From the NCBI GenBank assembly GCA_027484145.1, contig JAIXUH010000026.1, positions 62,001-126,000 on the forward strand: a stretch of 64,000 nt of DNA, written 5' to 3'. Shown here one piece after another: positions 27,301 through 36,686 of the stretch. The notes under the pieces are model-generated. The model made no database searches. It was not told the origin of the DNA and saw nothing but the letters and a program-made list of their open reading frames with translations. The DNA comes from Rhodobacter sp. GTDB lineage: Bacteria; Pseudomonadota; Alphaproteobacteria; Rhodobacterales; Rhodobacteraceae. A program made the position numbers and the translations under genes. Each line of letters opens with the position of its first letter. The stretch's first letter is position 1.

Positions 27301-27313
27301 AAGTGTAACACTT
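27301..27313. promoter_or_regulatory. 13-bp palindrome just before folK
   Basis: AAGTGT-A-ACACTT is a perfect inverted repeat with six-base arms ending three bases before the folK ATG. It may be an operator or part of the start region. No Shine-Dalgarno sequence is seen in front of this ATG. A short palindrome can arise by chance, so confidence is low. Confidence 0.3.
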
Positions 27314-27316
27314 ACA

Positions 27317-27892
27317 ATGCACAACGAAAAGCACGCCCTGGTTGCATTAGGTGCGAACTTGCCCTTTGGCGACAAATCGCCGGCTGAAACCCTTCAAGCG
27401 GCTGTATTTGCGCTGGAATCCGCCGATATTCGCCTGCATTCCCTCAGCAAGTTCTATGCCACGCCATGTTTCCCCTACGGAAACGGTCCCGATTATGTGA
27501 ACGCAGCGGCAGTGCTTTGTGTCGATAGAGGTATTGAACCCGCCGATTTGCTTTCTTCGCTGCAAAAGATAGAAGCGCGCTTTGGTCGCACCCGTGAAAC
27601 GCGCTGGGGCATGCGGACGTTGGATCTGGACCTTCTGGCTGTCGCAGATTCGGTGCTACCCGATCCAATGACGCAGCGTCATTGGATGGAACTGCCGCCA
27701 CAGGACCAGTCGACACTGACGCCCGAGCATCTGATTCTGCCGCATCCGCGTTTGCAGGACCGCGCCTTTGTTCTCGTGCCCCTGGCGGATGTGGCCCCCG
27801 AATGGCGGCATCCGGTGCTTGGCCGGACAGTGACCCAGATGCTGGCCGCCCTTTCGCCGCAAGATCGCAAGGATGTCAGGCTTTTGGCGTGA
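27317..27892 (+). CDS. folK: 2-amino-4-hydroxy-6-hydroxymethyldihydropteridine pyrophosphokinase
   Basis: HPPK transfers pyrophosphate from ATP to 6-hydroxymethyl-7,8-dihydropterin in folate synthesis. The N-terminus ALVALGANLPFGDK and the core LQKIEARFGRTRETRWGMRTLDLDLL hold the family motifs; the DLDLL acidic pair binds magnesium. The 191-residue length is normal. The start at 27317 is the only Met near the conserved N-terminus; it lacks an evident ribosome-binding site and lies against a palindrome, so translation may begin on a very short leader. It stands apart from other folate genes. Confidence 0.93.
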   Translation: MHNEKHALVALGANLPFGDKSPAETLQAAVFALESADIRLHSLSKFYATPCFPYGNGPDYVNAAAVLCVDRGIEPADLLSSLQKIEARFGRTRETRWGMRTLDLDLLAVADSVLPDPMTQRHWMELPPQDQSTLTPEHLILPHPRLQDRAFVLVPLADVAPEWRHPVLGRTVTQMLAALSPQDRKDVRLLA

Positions 27893-27939
27893 CTGCGGGG
27901 TTGTCAAGCCCCATCATCGGGCGTAAGGAGACACTTTCC

Positions 27940-27987
27940 ATGCCCCTCACACCAACTGGAGTCGTCCATGGCCCGCGTGACGGTTGA
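27940..27987 (+). CDS. Possible 15-codon upstream ORF overlapping the rpoZ start
   Basis: An ATG with the strongest ribosome-binding site in the area (AAGGAG, nine bases before it) opens a 15-codon frame, [15 protein letters not shown], that stops inside rpoZ in a different reading frame. Ribosomes using it would cross the rpoZ start codon. It may regulate rpoZ by coupling or interference, or simply be chance; there is no protein-level evidence. Confidence 0.35.
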   Translation: MPLTPTGVVHGPRDG

Positions 27988-28321
27988 AGACTGCGTTGAC
28001 AAGGTTCCGAACCGGTTCGAACTGGTAATGCTTGCCGCACATCGTGCGCGTGAGATTCAGGCCGGTTCTGCCCTGACGATCGATCGCGACAATGACAAGA
28101 ACCCGGTCTGCGCCCTGCGCGAGATCGCGGAAGAAACGCAGGCGGCAGAGTCGCTGCGCGAGCGGATGATCGAAAGCTATCAGACCCAGATCGAGGTTGA
28201 TGAGCCCGAAGATGATCAGATGGCGCTGCTGATGTCGGGCGAGATTGACCGCCCGATGCAGGACGACATGTCCGAAGAGAAACTGCTGCGCGCGCTGATG
28301 GAAGCGCAAGGCGAGCTTTAA
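27968..28321 (+). CDS. rpoZ: RNA polymerase omega subunit
   Basis: The small subunit that helps fold and keep the beta' subunit in RNA polymerase and mediates part of the ppGpp effect. The N-terminus [20 protein letters not shown] and the following [11 protein letters not shown] are diagnostic. At 117 residues it has the long acidic C-terminal tail usual in Alphaproteobacteria. Its own ribosome-binding site is a modest TGGAG, while a stronger one serves an overlapping upstream frame. The (p)ppGpp synthetase gene follows after 25 bp, the common rpoZ-rel order. Confidence 0.96.
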   Translation: MARVTVEDCVDKVPNRFELVMLAAHRAREIQAGSALTIDRDNDKNPVCALREIAEETQAAESLRERMIESYQTQIEVDEPEDDQMALLMSGEIDRPMQDDMSEEKLLRALMEAQGEL

Positions 28322-28346
28322 GACGGGGAGACCCGCACCAGGGGCG

Positions 28347-30467
28347 ATGATGATTGACGTCGAAGACCTCATCGCCCTTGTCCGAAACTACAATCCGCGC
28401 ACAAACGCCGATCTGATCCGCCGGGCCTATGCCTATGGCATGCGGATGCATGAGGGTCAGTTCCGCAAGTCGGGTGAGGCGTATTTTACCCACCCCGTTG
28501 CCGTATCGGCCATCCTGACCGAACAACGGCTGGATGATGCCACCATCATTACCGCGCTGTTGCACGACACCATCGAAGACACGCGCTCAACCTATGCTGA
28601 CATCGTGGCACAGTTCGGTACCGAAGTGGCCGAGTTGGTCGATGGCGTGACCAAGCTGACCAATCTGCAGTTGTCGTCGACCGAAACCCAGCAGGCCGAG
28701 AATTTCCGCAAGCTGTTCATGGCCATGTCCAAGGACCTGCGGGTCATTCTGGTCAAGCTGGCGGACCGTCTGCACAACATGCGCACCATCAAGTCGATGC
28801 GCGCGGAAAAGCAGGCGCAAAAGGCCCGCGAGACAATGGAGATTTTCGCGCCATTGGCGGGCCGCATGGGCATGCAGTGGATGCGCGAGGAACTGGAGGA
28901 TCTGTCCTTCAAGGTGCTGAACCCCGATGCGCGCAACTCGATCATCCGGCGGTTTCTGACCCTTCAGCGCGAAGCTGGCGATGTGGTCCACAAGATCACC
29001 GCCGATATCCGCAATGAACTGGATAAGGTGCAGATCGAGGCAACGGTTTATGGCCGCGCGAAAAAGCCCTATTCGATCTGGCGCAAGATGCAGGAAAAGG
29101 ATCTGGCGTTCAGCCGGTTGTCCGACATCTATGGCTTTCGCATCATCTGCGCCTCGGTCGCCGATTGCTACCGCATTCTGGGCGTGATCCACCAACGCTG
29201 GCGCGCTGTGCCGGGGCGGTTCAAGGATTACATCAGCCAGCCCAAGAACAACGGCTACCGGTCCATCCATACGACGGTGTCAGGGCGCGATGGCAAGCGG
29301 GTCGAGGTGCAGATCCGCACCCGCGAGATGCACGAAGTGGCCGAGGCGGGCGTTGCCGCGCACTGGTCGTACCGCGAAGGCGTGCGCGCCAAGAACCCCT
29401 TTGCGGTGGACCCGGCCAAGTGGATCGCCACACTGACAGAACGCTTTGACGAAGGCGACCATGACGAGTTCATGGAGCATGTGAAGTTGGAAATGTATTC
29501 CGACCAAGTGTTCTGCTTTACACCAAAGGGCGACGTGATCCAGTTGCCGCGCGGGGCCACACCGCTGGACTATGCCTATGCGATCCATACCCGCATCGGA
29601 AACTCGTGTGTGTCGGCCAAGGTCGATGGCATCCGCGTGCCCCTGTGGACGCGGCTGAAGAATGGTCAATCGGTCGAGATCATCACCGCCGAAGGGCAGC
29701 GTCCGCAATCCAGCTGGATTGACATTGTCACCACGGGCCGGGCCAAGGCCGCCATCCGCAAATCGCTGCGGGATGAGGATCGTGGGCGGTTCATCAAGCT
29801 GGGGCAGGAACTGGCGCGCGCCGCTTTTGACCATGTCGGCAAGAAGGCCAGCGAAAAGGCCTTGCGGACGGCGGCCAAGATGCTGGGCCTGAATGATGAG
29901 GAAGATCTGCTGGCGCGGCTTGGCTCTGCCGAACTGACGGCGCGGCGGGTGGTTGAAACGCTGTATCCCGAACTTGCACGCGCCGATCTGCCCGAGGTGG
30001 ATGCCGCGCGCCCGGTGCTTGGCCTTGCGGCCGAACAGGCATTTCGCCGCGCGCCCTGCTGCCAGCCGGTGCCGGGCGAGCGGATCGTGGGCATCACCTA
30101 TCGTGGCAAGGGTGTTGTGGCCCATGCTATCGACTGCCCCGCGCTGGAAGAGTTCGAAGAACAGACCGAGCGCTGGGTTGATCTGGCATGGCATGCCGGA
30201 CGCCACGCTGCGGTTCATACGGTCACGCTTGATCTGACCATCTCCAACGATGCGGGGGTGCTGGGGCGGCTTTGCACGCTGATCGGCGAGCAGAAGGCCA
30301 ATATCTCGGACCTGCGCTTCACTGACCGCAAGCCCGATTTCTATCGTCTGATCATGGATGTGGACCTGCGCGATGTGGAACACCTGCATCAGGTCATGAC
30401 CGCGCTTGAGGCGGAAACCGATGTGGCGCAAATTGGCCGATATCGCGATCTGGCCCGTAAACCGTGA
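28347..30467 (+). CDS. rel: Bifunctional (p)ppGpp synthetase/hydrolase (RelA/SpoT)
   Basis: Makes and degrades the stringent-response alarmone. Domains in order: HD hydrolase (about residues 25-180) with THPVAV and the HDTIED metal motif; synthetase (about 240-350) with YGFRII and KNNGYRSIHTTV; TGS domain (from ~390, VFCFTPKGDVIQLPRGATPL); a zinc-finger-like helical region with the CCQPVPGERIVG segment; and a C-terminal ACT domain ending in DVAQIGRYRD. At 706 residues it is a full-length Rsh, and both catalytic sites look intact. It follows rpoZ, whose product also takes part in the ppGpp response. Confidence 0.96.
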   Translation: MMIDVEDLIALVRNYNPRTNADLIRRAYAYGMRMHEGQFRKSGEAYFTHPVAVSAILTEQRLDDATIITALLHDTIEDTRSTYADIVAQFGTEVAELVDGVTKLTNLQLSSTETQQAENFRKLFMAMSKDLRVILVKLADRLHNMRTIKSMRAEKQAQKARETMEIFAPLAGRMGMQWMREELEDLSFKVLNPDARNSIIRRFLTLQREAGDVVHKITADIRNELDKVQIEATVYGRAKKPYSIWRKMQEKDLAFSRLSDIYGFRIICASVADCYRILGVIHQRWRAVPGRFKDYISQPKNNGYRSIHTTVSGRDGKRVEVQIRTREMHEVAEAGVAAHWSYREGVRAKNPFAVDPAKWIATLTERFDEGDHDEFMEHVKLEMYSDQVFCFTPKGDVIQLPRGATPLDYAYAIHTRIGNSCVSAKVDGIRVPLWTRLKNGQSVEIITAEGQRPQSSWIDIVTTGRAKAAIRKSLRDEDRGRFIKLGQELARAAFDHVGKKASEKALRTAAKMLGLNDEEDLLARLGSAELTARRVVETLYPELARADLPEVDAARPVLGLAAEQAFRRAPCCQPVPGERIVGITYRGKGVVAHAIDCPALEEFEEQTERWVDLAWHAGRHAAVHTVTLDLTISNDAGVLGRLCTLIGEQKANISDLRFTDRKPDFYRLIMDVDLRDVEHLHQVMTALEAETDVAQIGRYRDLARKP

Positions 30468-30748
30468 CGCGAACACGCCCGTGTGCTGGTCTATGGCCTT
30501 GCAGCGGGTCAGGAGCGCGCCTAGGTTCTTTTCAACTGGTTCCGATGCGGCGCAAAGGTCAGCGGCATGGGGATTGCAACGCAAACGCCACAGTTGCTGC
30601 GCCATCGTCGCGCCCTATCCGACTTAGGCGGGGGTTTACCGATTTTGACTCGTGCCTGTCATGATAAAGACATGTAATGCAGCCTCAGTCGGCGCAGATG
30701 TGAACGCGGCCACATGGCCGACAGACGGAATACCGAGCGGGGAAACAG
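30468..30748. other. 281-bp spacer between rel and the DUF2062 gene
   Basis: No convincing gene is seen here on either strand; the frames crossing it have no family resemblance. It contains a small hairpin (ACACG-CCC-GTGT type) directly after the rel stop and an AT-richer patch near 30640-30680 that probably holds the promoter of the next unit. A small RNA cannot be excluded by reading. Confidence 0.4.
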
Positions 30749-31450
30749 GTGGTTTTCAAGAGGCGTGATCCCATCAGCTGGGTGGCCTGGGTGCGGGAGA
30801 TGTTTTACCCGTCCGGCGGTTTTCGCCGCGCGACGCAATACGTCATCCACCGGATGCGGCGCCTGCCGGACAAGCCGCACCGGATTGCGCGCGGCATGTT
30901 TGCCGGGTGCTTCATCGGGTTTCTGCCGCTGCCCGGACTGCAGTTTCTGTTCGGGGCATTGCTGGCGTGGATCATGCGCGGCAATATCTTTGCGGCCCTG
31001 CTTGGCACGTTCAACTCGAACCCGCTGACCACGCCGTTCTTTGCCGTGGGGGCCATCAGCCTTGGCCACTGGATGCTGGGGATCGACTCGTCGCTGTCGC
31101 CCGAAGCGATTGGCGCGGCCTTTGCCAACGCCGGACGTGACCTGTGGCACAACTTCCTTGCCATCTTTACTCCGCGGCACATGGAATGGTCTGGCCTGCT
31201 GCAGTTCTGGAAAACCGTCTATGTGCCCTATTTCATTGGTGCGCTGGTTCCGGGATTTTTCATCAGCGTGGTGTTCTATTATCTGACGATTCCGCTGGTG
31301 CATGCCTATCAGAAGGCGCGCGCCGCAAAGTTCAAGGAACGCAGCGAAAAGCGCACCCTGCTGCGCGAAAAGCTGGCGGCGCTCAAGTCGCGCAGTGAAC
31401 CTGTATCCGATACAAAACAAGGGGATGACGACCCCGCCCCCGGGACCTAG
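30749..31450 (+). CDS. DUF2062 membrane protein
   Basis: A 233-residue inner-membrane protein starting with GTG. The DUF2062 core is clear: a basic N-terminal region, then RIARGMFAGCFIGFLPLPGLQ and NIFAALLGTFNSNPLTTPFF, with hydrophobic stretches and a last membrane segment near residue 170-190, followed by a charged cytoplasmic tail (KARAAKFKERSEKRTLLREK). The family function is unknown. It precedes pdxJ by 30 bp, so the DUF2062-pdxJ-hypothetical-acpS-lepB-rnc-era genes may be read largely together. Confidence 0.86.
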   Translation: MVFKRRDPISWVAWVREMFYPSGGFRRATQYVIHRMRRLPDKPHRIARGMFAGCFIGFLPLPGLQFLFGALLAWIMRGNIFAALLGTFNSNPLTTPFFAVGAISLGHWMLGIDSSLSPEAIGAAFANAGRDLWHNFLAIFTPRHMEWSGLLQFWKTVYVPYFIGALVPGFFISVVFYYLTIPLVHAYQKARAAKFKERSEKRTLLREKLAALKSRSEPVSDTKQGDDDPAPGT

Positions 31451-31480
31451 ATTAGCCATAGTGCCAAGAAGGGGACGGGG

Positions 31481-32230
31481 ATGACACCGATCGCAAAACT
31501 TCGCCTTGGGGTGAACATCGACCATGTGGCCACCTTGCGCAACGCGCGGGGTTCGGTCTGGCCAGACCCTTTGCGGGCGGCCCTGCTGGCCGAAGCATCG
31601 GGGGCCGATGGCATTACTGCCCATCTGCGCGAAGACCGCCGCCATATCCGAGATGCCGACATGGATGCGTTGCGCGCCGGGATCGGCATTCCGCTGAATT
31701 TTGAATGCGCCGCCACGGATGAGATGGCCGCCATCATCCTGCGGTTAAAGCCCCATGCCGTCTGCCTTGTGCCGGAACGGCGCGAGGAACGGACAACCGA
31801 AGGCGGACTTGACGTGGCGGGCGATGAAAACCGACTGGCCCATTACATTGCACCCTTGCGCGATGCAGGCTGCCGCGTGTCCATGTTCATTGGGCATGCG
31901 CCGCGCCAGATCGAAGCTTCGGCCCGGATTGGCGCAGCGGTGGTCGAATTGCACACGGGCCACTATTCCGACCTGCATGCCGAGGGCCGCCTTGATGAAG
32001 CCGAGGCCGAGCTTGAGGCCTTGCGCCAAGGGGCGGCACTAGCGCATTCGCTGGGTCTGGAAGTGCATGCAGGCCACGGCCTGACCTATGACAACGTGGC
32101 CCCTGTCGCCGCGATACCGCAGGTCGTGGAACTGAACATCGGGCATTTCCTGATCGGCGAGGCGGTGTTTGTCGGGCTTAGCGCGGCCATCGACGAAATG
32201 CGCCGCCGGATGGATGCGGCGCGCGGCTAA
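31481..32230 (+). CDS. pdxJ: Pyridoxine 5'-phosphate synthase
   Basis: Condenses 3-amino-2-oxopropyl phosphate with 1-deoxy-D-xylulose 5-phosphate to form pyridoxine 5'-phosphate (DXP-dependent vitamin B6 route). The TIM-barrel signatures are all present: [16 protein letters not shown] at the start, [36 protein letters not shown] and [10 protein letters not shown] near the end. It has 249 residues, the usual length. The order pdxJ-(hypothetical)-acpS-lepB-rnc-era is the well-known proteobacterial arrangement. Confidence 0.96.
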   Translation: MTPIAKLRLGVNIDHVATLRNARGSVWPDPLRAALLAEASGADGITAHLREDRRHIRDADMDALRAGIGIPLNFECAATDEMAAIILRLKPHAVCLVPERREERTTEGGLDVAGDENRLAHYIAPLRDAGCRVSMFIGHAPRQIEASARIGAAVVELHTGHYSDLHAEGRLDEAEAELEALRQGAALAHSLGLEVHAGHGLTYDNVAPVAAIPQVVELNIGHFLIGEAVFVGLSAAIDEMRRRMDAARG

Positions 32231-32294
32231 GCTTTTGGGTTGGCGCGTCGCCGCCAAGCGGGTAGCGTTGGGCAGTTGGTCCGACAGGTTGAAC

Positions 32295-32744
32295 ATGACG
32301 CGTCTTTTGGCTCCTTTCCTTGCTACGATAATCACCGGCTTGCCCGTGGCGGCGCAAACCGTGGCTGAATGCGACTGGCGCGCTGCAGCACAGGCCCTGC
32401 CAGAGCCGTGGGAGGCCTATACGCGCACCTTTGCCAATGGGGCGATCCGGATGGCGGTGATGGATGTGATCGAACCCGCCGCCGGGCCGATGCATCTGTT
32501 GGTGTTGTCGCCACCACTGGATGAAACAGGTGGGCGGCAGTGCCGGATCATCTCGCTTCAGGATACCTTCGGTTTCGCGGGGTTGCGGCTGGACCTTGCT
32601 CAAGCCAGCTATGACCCGGCGCGCGGCCTTGCGGTTTCAGTCCCGGCAACGCGGTGGCTATCTGACAGCGACAGCTACCTTGACGGCACCCTGACGACGA
32701 CGATCAATCAGGCAACGGGCGAAATCTTCGCGTGGATGGATTGA
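32295..32744 (+). CDS. Hypothetical secreted protein between pdxJ and acpS
   Basis: A 149-residue protein with a signal peptide ([20 protein letters not shown], cleavage before QT). The mature part is probably beta-rich and contains two cysteines (C at ECDWRAAAQ and RQCRIISLQ) that could form a disulfide. I recognise no family. Its stop lies four bases before the acpS start, and it follows pdxJ by 64 bp, so it should be co-expressed with the cluster; a link to B6 or acyl-carrier metabolism is not shown. Confidence 0.72.
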   Translation: MTRLLAPFLATIITGLPVAAQTVAECDWRAAAQALPEPWEAYTRTFANGAIRMAVMDVIEPAAGPMHLLVLSPPLDETGGRQCRIISLQDTFGFAGLRLDLAQASYDPARGLAVSVPATRWLSDSDSYLDGTLTTTINQATGEIFAWMD

Positions 32745-32748
32745 ACCC

Positions 32749-33159
32749 GTGATCCTTGGCGTCGGCACCGACCTTGCCAATATTGACCGTATCGCGGCCA
32801 CGCTCGAGCGACACGGGGCGCGGTTTCGCAACCGCGTGTTCACCGAACGCGAACAGCGCAAGGCCGACAGCCGCCCGATGGCCGTGGCCGCAACCTTTGC
32901 CAAACGCTGGGCCGCCAAGGAAGCCTGCTCAAAAGCGCTTGGCACCGGCCTGCGTATGGGCATCGCGTGGAAGGATATGGCCGTCAGCAATCTTGGCACC
33001 GGGCAACCCGTGATGCATGTCACAGGCTGGGCCGCGGAACGTCTGCGCGCGATGACGCCGGATGGCCACGAGGCGATCATCCACGTCACGCTGACCGACG
33101 ATCACCCTTGGGCGCAGGCCTTTGTAGTGATCGAGGCCCGCCCATTGCCGAAAGGGTGA
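32749..33159 (+). CDS. acpS: Holo-[acyl-carrier-protein] synthase
   Basis: Attaches the 4'-phosphopantetheine arm of CoA to acyl carrier protein, making it active for fatty-acid synthesis. It starts with GTG. The magnesium site is [14 protein letters not shown] at the N-terminus, and the second motif [15 protein letters not shown] is complete with its Glu. The 136-residue length is normal. It sits between the secreted hypothetical protein and lepB. Confidence 0.95.
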   Translation: MILGVGTDLANIDRIAATLERHGARFRNRVFTEREQRKADSRPMAVAATFAKRWAAKEACSKALGTGLRMGIAWKDMAVSNLGTGQPVMHVTGWAAERLRAMTPDGHEAIIHVTLTDDHPWAQAFVVIEARPLPKG

Positions 33160-33170
33160 CGGGCGCGCGC

Positions 33171-33199
33171 TTGACTCAGACTGGGCCGGGGCGCATGTA
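33171..33199 (+). promoter_or_regulatory. Possible promoter for lepB-rnc-era
   Basis: TTGACT at 33171-33176 and CATGTA at 33194-33199 are 17 bases apart, ending 30 bases before the lepB ATG. The -35 box is good and the -10 box poor. The 70-bp gap after acpS, wider than elsewhere in the cluster, supports an internal promoter. Confidence 0.3.
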
Positions 33200-33229
33200 G
33201 CGGCCCGGACGCAAGCAAAAGGGCGCAGC

Positions 33230-34018
33230 ATGGCCACCAAGGCAAACACCGAAGGCGGAATCGTCGAGACGATCAAGACGGTGGTCTATGCCCTGCTGAT
33301 TGCGGGGGTCTTTCGGACCCTGTTCTTTCAGCCCTTCTGGATTCCTTCGGAAAGCATGAAGGACACGCTGCTGATTGGCGACTTCCTGTTCGTCAACAAG
33401 ATGGCATATGGCTATTCGCGCTATTCCTGCCCTTTTGCGGCCTGTCCTTTTGACGGCCGCATTCTGGCCAGCGATCCGGAACGTGGCGATGTGGTGGTGT
33501 TCCGTCATCCGGTCAACGGGTCAGACTTCATCAAGCGGCTGATCGGTCTTCCGGGCGATACGGTGCAGATGAAGAATGGTGTCCTGTTCCTGAACGGTGC
33601 GGAAGTGAAGCAGGAACCTGCGGGCGTGTTCGAAGAGGTGTATGAGCAGCAAGGGCCGATGGGCAACCTGCCGCGCTGTGAAAACGGCCCCGTGGGTCAG
33701 GGCGATATCTGCAAACGCACGCGGTCGCGCGAAACGCTGCCCGGCGGGCGGACGCATGATGTGCTGAACATCGATGTGAATGGGTTCGGCGACAACACCG
33801 ATATCTTTACCGTTCCCGAAGGCCACTACTTCTTTATGGGTGACAACCGCGACAACAGCCAGGACAGCCGCTATGCGCAGGCCGTTGGCGGCGTGGGCTT
33901 TGTGCCCGCCGACCACCTGATTGGCCGCGCGGACCGGATCATGTTTTCGTCCGCGGGGCGGTCGATGCTGTATTTCTGGACGTGGCGCTCAGATCGCTTT
34001 TTCAAGGCGGTTGAGTGA
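33230..34018 (+). CDS. lepB: Signal peptidase I
   Basis: Inner-membrane Ser-Lys protease that removes Sec and Tat signal peptides. An N-terminal membrane segment (about 14-34) precedes the nucleophile S42 in [11 protein letters not shown]. The general-base K102 is in [13 protein letters not shown], and the C-terminal box [11 protein letters not shown] is complete. At 262 residues with one N-terminal anchor it is the alphaproteobacterial type. Its TGA overlaps the GTG start of rnc, so the two are coupled. Confidence 0.96.
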   Translation: MATKANTEGGIVETIKTVVYALLIAGVFRTLFFQPFWIPSESMKDTLLIGDFLFVNKMAYGYSRYSCPFAACPFDGRILASDPERGDVVVFRHPVNGSDFIKRLIGLPGDTVQMKNGVLFLNGAEVKQEPAGVFEEVYEQQGPMGNLPRCENGPVGQGDICKRTRSRETLPGGRTHDVLNIDVNGFGDNTDIFTVPEGHYFFMGDNRDNSQDSRYAQAVGGVGFVPADHLIGRADRIMFSSAGRSMLYFWTWRSDRFFKAVE

Positions 34019-34701
34019 GGCTGTCAGCGGATCTCAAGGCCTTTGAAGGCCGCATCGGGCATGGTTTTGCAAAGCCCGATCTTCTGGTCCGCGCGGTGAC
34101 ACATGCCTCGATCGGGTCGGCCACCCGGCCCGACAATCAGCGGCTGGAATTTCTGGGCGACCGGGTGCTGGGGCTAGTAATGGCCGAGGCCCTGCTGACA
34201 GCCGATGGTGATGCCTCCGAAGGGCAGCTTGCGCCGCGCTTCAACGCACTGGTCCGCAAGGAAACCTGCGCCGATGTCGCGCGCGAGATTGGTCTGGGCG
34301 AAGTGATGAAGCTGGGCCGTTCGGAAATGCTGTCTGGCGGGCGCCGCAAAGAGGCACTGCTGGGCGACGCGATGGAAGCCCTGATTGCCGCCGTCTATCT
34401 GGATGGTGGCCTTGCCGCCGCCAAGGCCATGATCCTGCGCCTGTGGGGCCCGCGCATCAGCGCCGTCGAAGTCGATGCCCGCGATCCCAAAACGGCGCTG
34501 CAGGAATGGGCGCAGGCGCGTGGAATGCCGCCGCCCACCTATACCCAAACGGGGCGCGAAGGCCCTGACCACCAACCCATTTTCACCGTCGAAGTAACGC
34601 TGGAGGACGGCGCGCGCGATGTGGCGCGGGCCGGGTCCAAGCGCGTTGCCGAGCAGCAAGCCGCCCGCACCCTGCTGGCGCGGCTGGAGTCCCAAACATG
34701 A
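34015..34701 (+). CDS. rnc: Ribonuclease III
   Basis: Double-stranded RNA endonuclease for rRNA precursor processing and mRNA turnover. It starts with GTG overlapping the lepB stop. The catalytic domain shows [14 protein letters not shown] (E45, D49) and [18 protein letters not shown] (D118, E121). A C-terminal double-stranded RNA-binding domain covers about residues 158-226 ([14 protein letters not shown] to EQQAARTLL). The stop overlaps the era start (ATGA). It has the standard lepB-rnc-era order. Confidence 0.96.
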   Translation: MRLSADLKAFEGRIGHGFAKPDLLVRAVTHASIGSATRPDNQRLEFLGDRVLGLVMAEALLTADGDASEGQLAPRFNALVRKETCADVAREIGLGEVMKLGRSEMLSGGRRKEALLGDAMEALIAAVYLDGGLAAAKAMILRLWGPRISAVEVDARDPKTALQEWAQARGMPPPTYTQTGREGPDHQPIFTVEVTLEDGARDVARAGSKRVAEQQAARTLLARLESQT

Positions 34702-35618
34702 CCGAAGCAAACACCCGCGCCGGATTCGTCGCCCTGATCGGCGAGCCGAATGCCGGGAAATCCACCCTGTTGAACCGAATGGTCGGGGCCAAGGTGTCGA
34801 TTGTCACCCACAAAGTGCAGACCACGCGCACGCGTATTCGCGGCGTGGCGATGGAAGGACAATCGCAGATTGTATTTGTCGATACGCCGGGCCTGTTCCG
34901 CCCCCGCCGCAGGCTGGACCGCGCGATGGTCAAGGCCGCATGGGGTGGCGCGGCAGACGCCGATCTGATCGTGTTGCTGATCGAGGCCCATCGTGGGCTG
35001 ACCGCCGGAGTGCAGTCGATCATCGAACGGATCGCCAATGAGATTCCGAAAGGGCAGCCTGTTGCCCTTGCCATCAACAAGATCGACCGGGTCAAGGCCG
35101 AGGTCTTGTTGGCCTTGGCGCAGAAAATGAACGAGGCCTATCCCTTTGCCAAGACCTTCATGATCAGCGCCGAGCGTGGTCACGGGATCAAGGATCTGCG
35201 CGAATGGCTGGCCCTTCAGGTGCCCGAGGGGCCGTGGTTCTATCCCGAGGATCAGATTGCCGATCTGCCGATGCGGATGATCGCGGCCGAGATGACGCGC
35301 GAAAAGCTGACGCTGCGCCTGCATGAAGAACTGCCCTATCAGTTGACGGTCGAAACCGAAAACTGGGAGGACAAGCCCGACGGGTCCACCCGCATTGATC
35401 AGGTGATCTATGTGGCGCGTGATGGCCACAAGGGCATTGTGCTGGGCAACGGCGGCGAGACGATCAAGGCGATCGGTCAGGCCGCCCGCGCCGAGATTTC
35501 GGCCTTTGTCGAACGCAAGGTGCATTTGTTCCTGACGGTCAAGGTACGCCCGAACTGGCAGGATGAAGCCGAGCGTTACACTGAGATGGGGCTTGATTTC
35601 AAAGACGGCGATGCGTGA
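34698..35618 (+). CDS. era: GTPase Era
   Basis: GTP-binding protein needed for 16S rRNA maturation and 30S assembly. The G1 motif is GEPNAGKS (15-22), followed by the switch segment [12 protein letters not shown]3 DTPGLFRP and G4 NKID. The C-terminal KH domain that binds the 3' end of 16S rRNA is seen as [20 protein letters not shown]. At 306 residues it is complete. It ends the coupled lepB-rnc-era unit. Confidence 0.97.
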   Translation: MTEANTRAGFVALIGEPNAGKSTLLNRMVGAKVSIVTHKVQTTRTRIRGVAMEGQSQIVFVDTPGLFRPRRRLDRAMVKAAWGGAADADLIVLLIEAHRGLTAGVQSIIERIANEIPKGQPVALAINKIDRVKAEVLLALAQKMNEAYPFAKTFMISAERGHGIKDLREWLALQVPEGPWFYPEDQIADLPMRMIAAEMTREKLTLRLHEELPYQLTVETENWEDKPDGSTRIDQVIYVARDGHKGIVLGNGGETIKAIGQAARAEISAFVERKVHLFLTVKVRPNWQDEAERYTEMGLDFKDGDA

Positions 35619-35687
35619 CGCGGATTGGTCGTCTGTGACTGACCGTAGCGGCGGCCATCGGGCCAAGACCGGGGGGCTAAGGCCGCC

Positions 35688-36023
35688 ATGCCGCCGCGCC
35701 TGACCTCTGGCCTGTGGGTATCGGCCTATCTGACCCGTCTGCGACTGGCGGATATAGCGGTTTACGTTACGGCCAAGGGTGATGCGACAGCGGGCGCCGT
35801 CGTCGTCAAGGTGGCGACGCTGGATGGGCAGGCGCAGGCGTTCGAGCGGCGGTCAGACCTGATGACCGGCGCGCGCCAGTGGATGCTGCTGGCCGAAGGA
35901 CCCGAGACCGAGGTGGACAGCATTCTGTCGCGCGCGCGCGGGCACGACCCCGATCTGTGGGTGATCGAGCTTGAGGACCGCGCCGGGCGCACCTTGCTGG
36001 ATCAGGATGGCCTGTCAGACTGA
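35688..36023 (+). CDS. DUF1491 family protein
   Basis: A 111-residue cytosolic protein. The N-terminal LTSGLWVSAYLTRLRL, the central AQAFERRSDLMTG and the C-terminal DPDLWVIELEDRAGRTLL are hallmarks of DUF1491, a small family common in Alphaproteobacteria with no known function. It follows era by 69 bp on the same strand, and its 3' end overlaps the convergent membrane-protein gene by nine bases. Confidence 0.82.
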   Translation: MPPRLTSGLWVSAYLTRLRLADIAVYVTAKGDATAGAVVVKVATLDGQAQAFERRSDLMTGARQWMLLAEGPETEVDSILSRARGHDPDLWVIELEDRAGRTLLDQDGLSD

Positions 36024-36611
36024 ACGCCGCGCCAGCACGATCAGCGCGGCCCCAAGCAAGGCAAAGGCCGCCAGCATGGCCACGATGTTGGCCGCGACCA
36101 TGGGCCAGCCCAGCACATCCGCATCGAGGAATGGATAGGGCCAGAACCCGGTCTGGCCGCCGCGCAGCAGGGCATAGACCAGATACAGCGCCGGCCAAAC
36201 CAGCCAAGCGGGCAGATCAGCCCAGTCGGTGGAATTGCGGGCAAAGGCCAGCCACCAGCCAAAGGTCAACAGCGGCACAGCGGTGTGCAACCCCTGATCC
36301 GCCCACCATGCCGCGCCCTCGGGCTGCCAAAGCCGGGCAAGGATCAGGTGATACACCGCCCCGACCATGAGGATGGACAGAGTCATTGCCCCTGCCAGTC
36401 GTGCCGGGATCAAGGCCCCCATGGCCGCACGCGCCATCACGGCGACCACCAGCAGGTTCGTCAGAACGGTAAAATATCCCGCCATCAGCCATAGCGTCGC
36501 CATCACCGATACCTGACCCGTCAACGCGTGCGATACGTCAAATTGCTGCCGCAGCGAAGTGCCTGCGACAGCGAAAACCACAAGGGCGCATAGACGGGAC
36601 TGCGTTTGCAT
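36015..36611 (-). CDS. Pr6Pr-like multi-pass membrane protein
   Basis: A 198-residue inner-membrane protein with six hydrophobic segments. The pattern WLMAGYFTVLTNLLVVAVM, YHLILARLWQPEG and a late WPYPFLDADVLGWP match the FAR-17a/AIG1-like Pr6Pr family, in which a His and Tyr within membrane helices are conserved. Eukaryotic relatives hydrolyse fatty-acid esters of hydroxy fatty acids; the bacterial function is unknown. The Met at 36611 sets the first membrane helix correctly. It is divergent from recO. Confidence 0.77.
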   Translation of the reverse strand: MQTQSRLCALVVFAVAGTSLRQQFDVSHALTGQVSVMATLWLMAGYFTVLTNLLVVAVMARAAMGALIPARLAGAMTLSILMVGAVYHLILARLWQPEGAAWWADQGLHTAVPLLTFGWWLAFARNSTDWADLPAWLVWPALYLVYALLRGGQTGFWPYPFLDADVLGWPMVAANIVAMLAAFALLGAALIVLARRSV

Positions 36612-36686
36612 TTCGGCAGTATGGCCACCGGGCCGCGCTGCGGGCAAGGCCTTGTCCTTGGTGGCCTGCGCTGTAAAGCTTGGCCG

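Noticed and set aside
36471-36480. AAAATATCCC, matching the tail of the post-stop element
   Set aside because: It lies inside the coding sequence of the Pr6Pr-like membrane protein, lacks the ATTTTC-TGTC arm and has no hairpin after it, so it is taken as chance.
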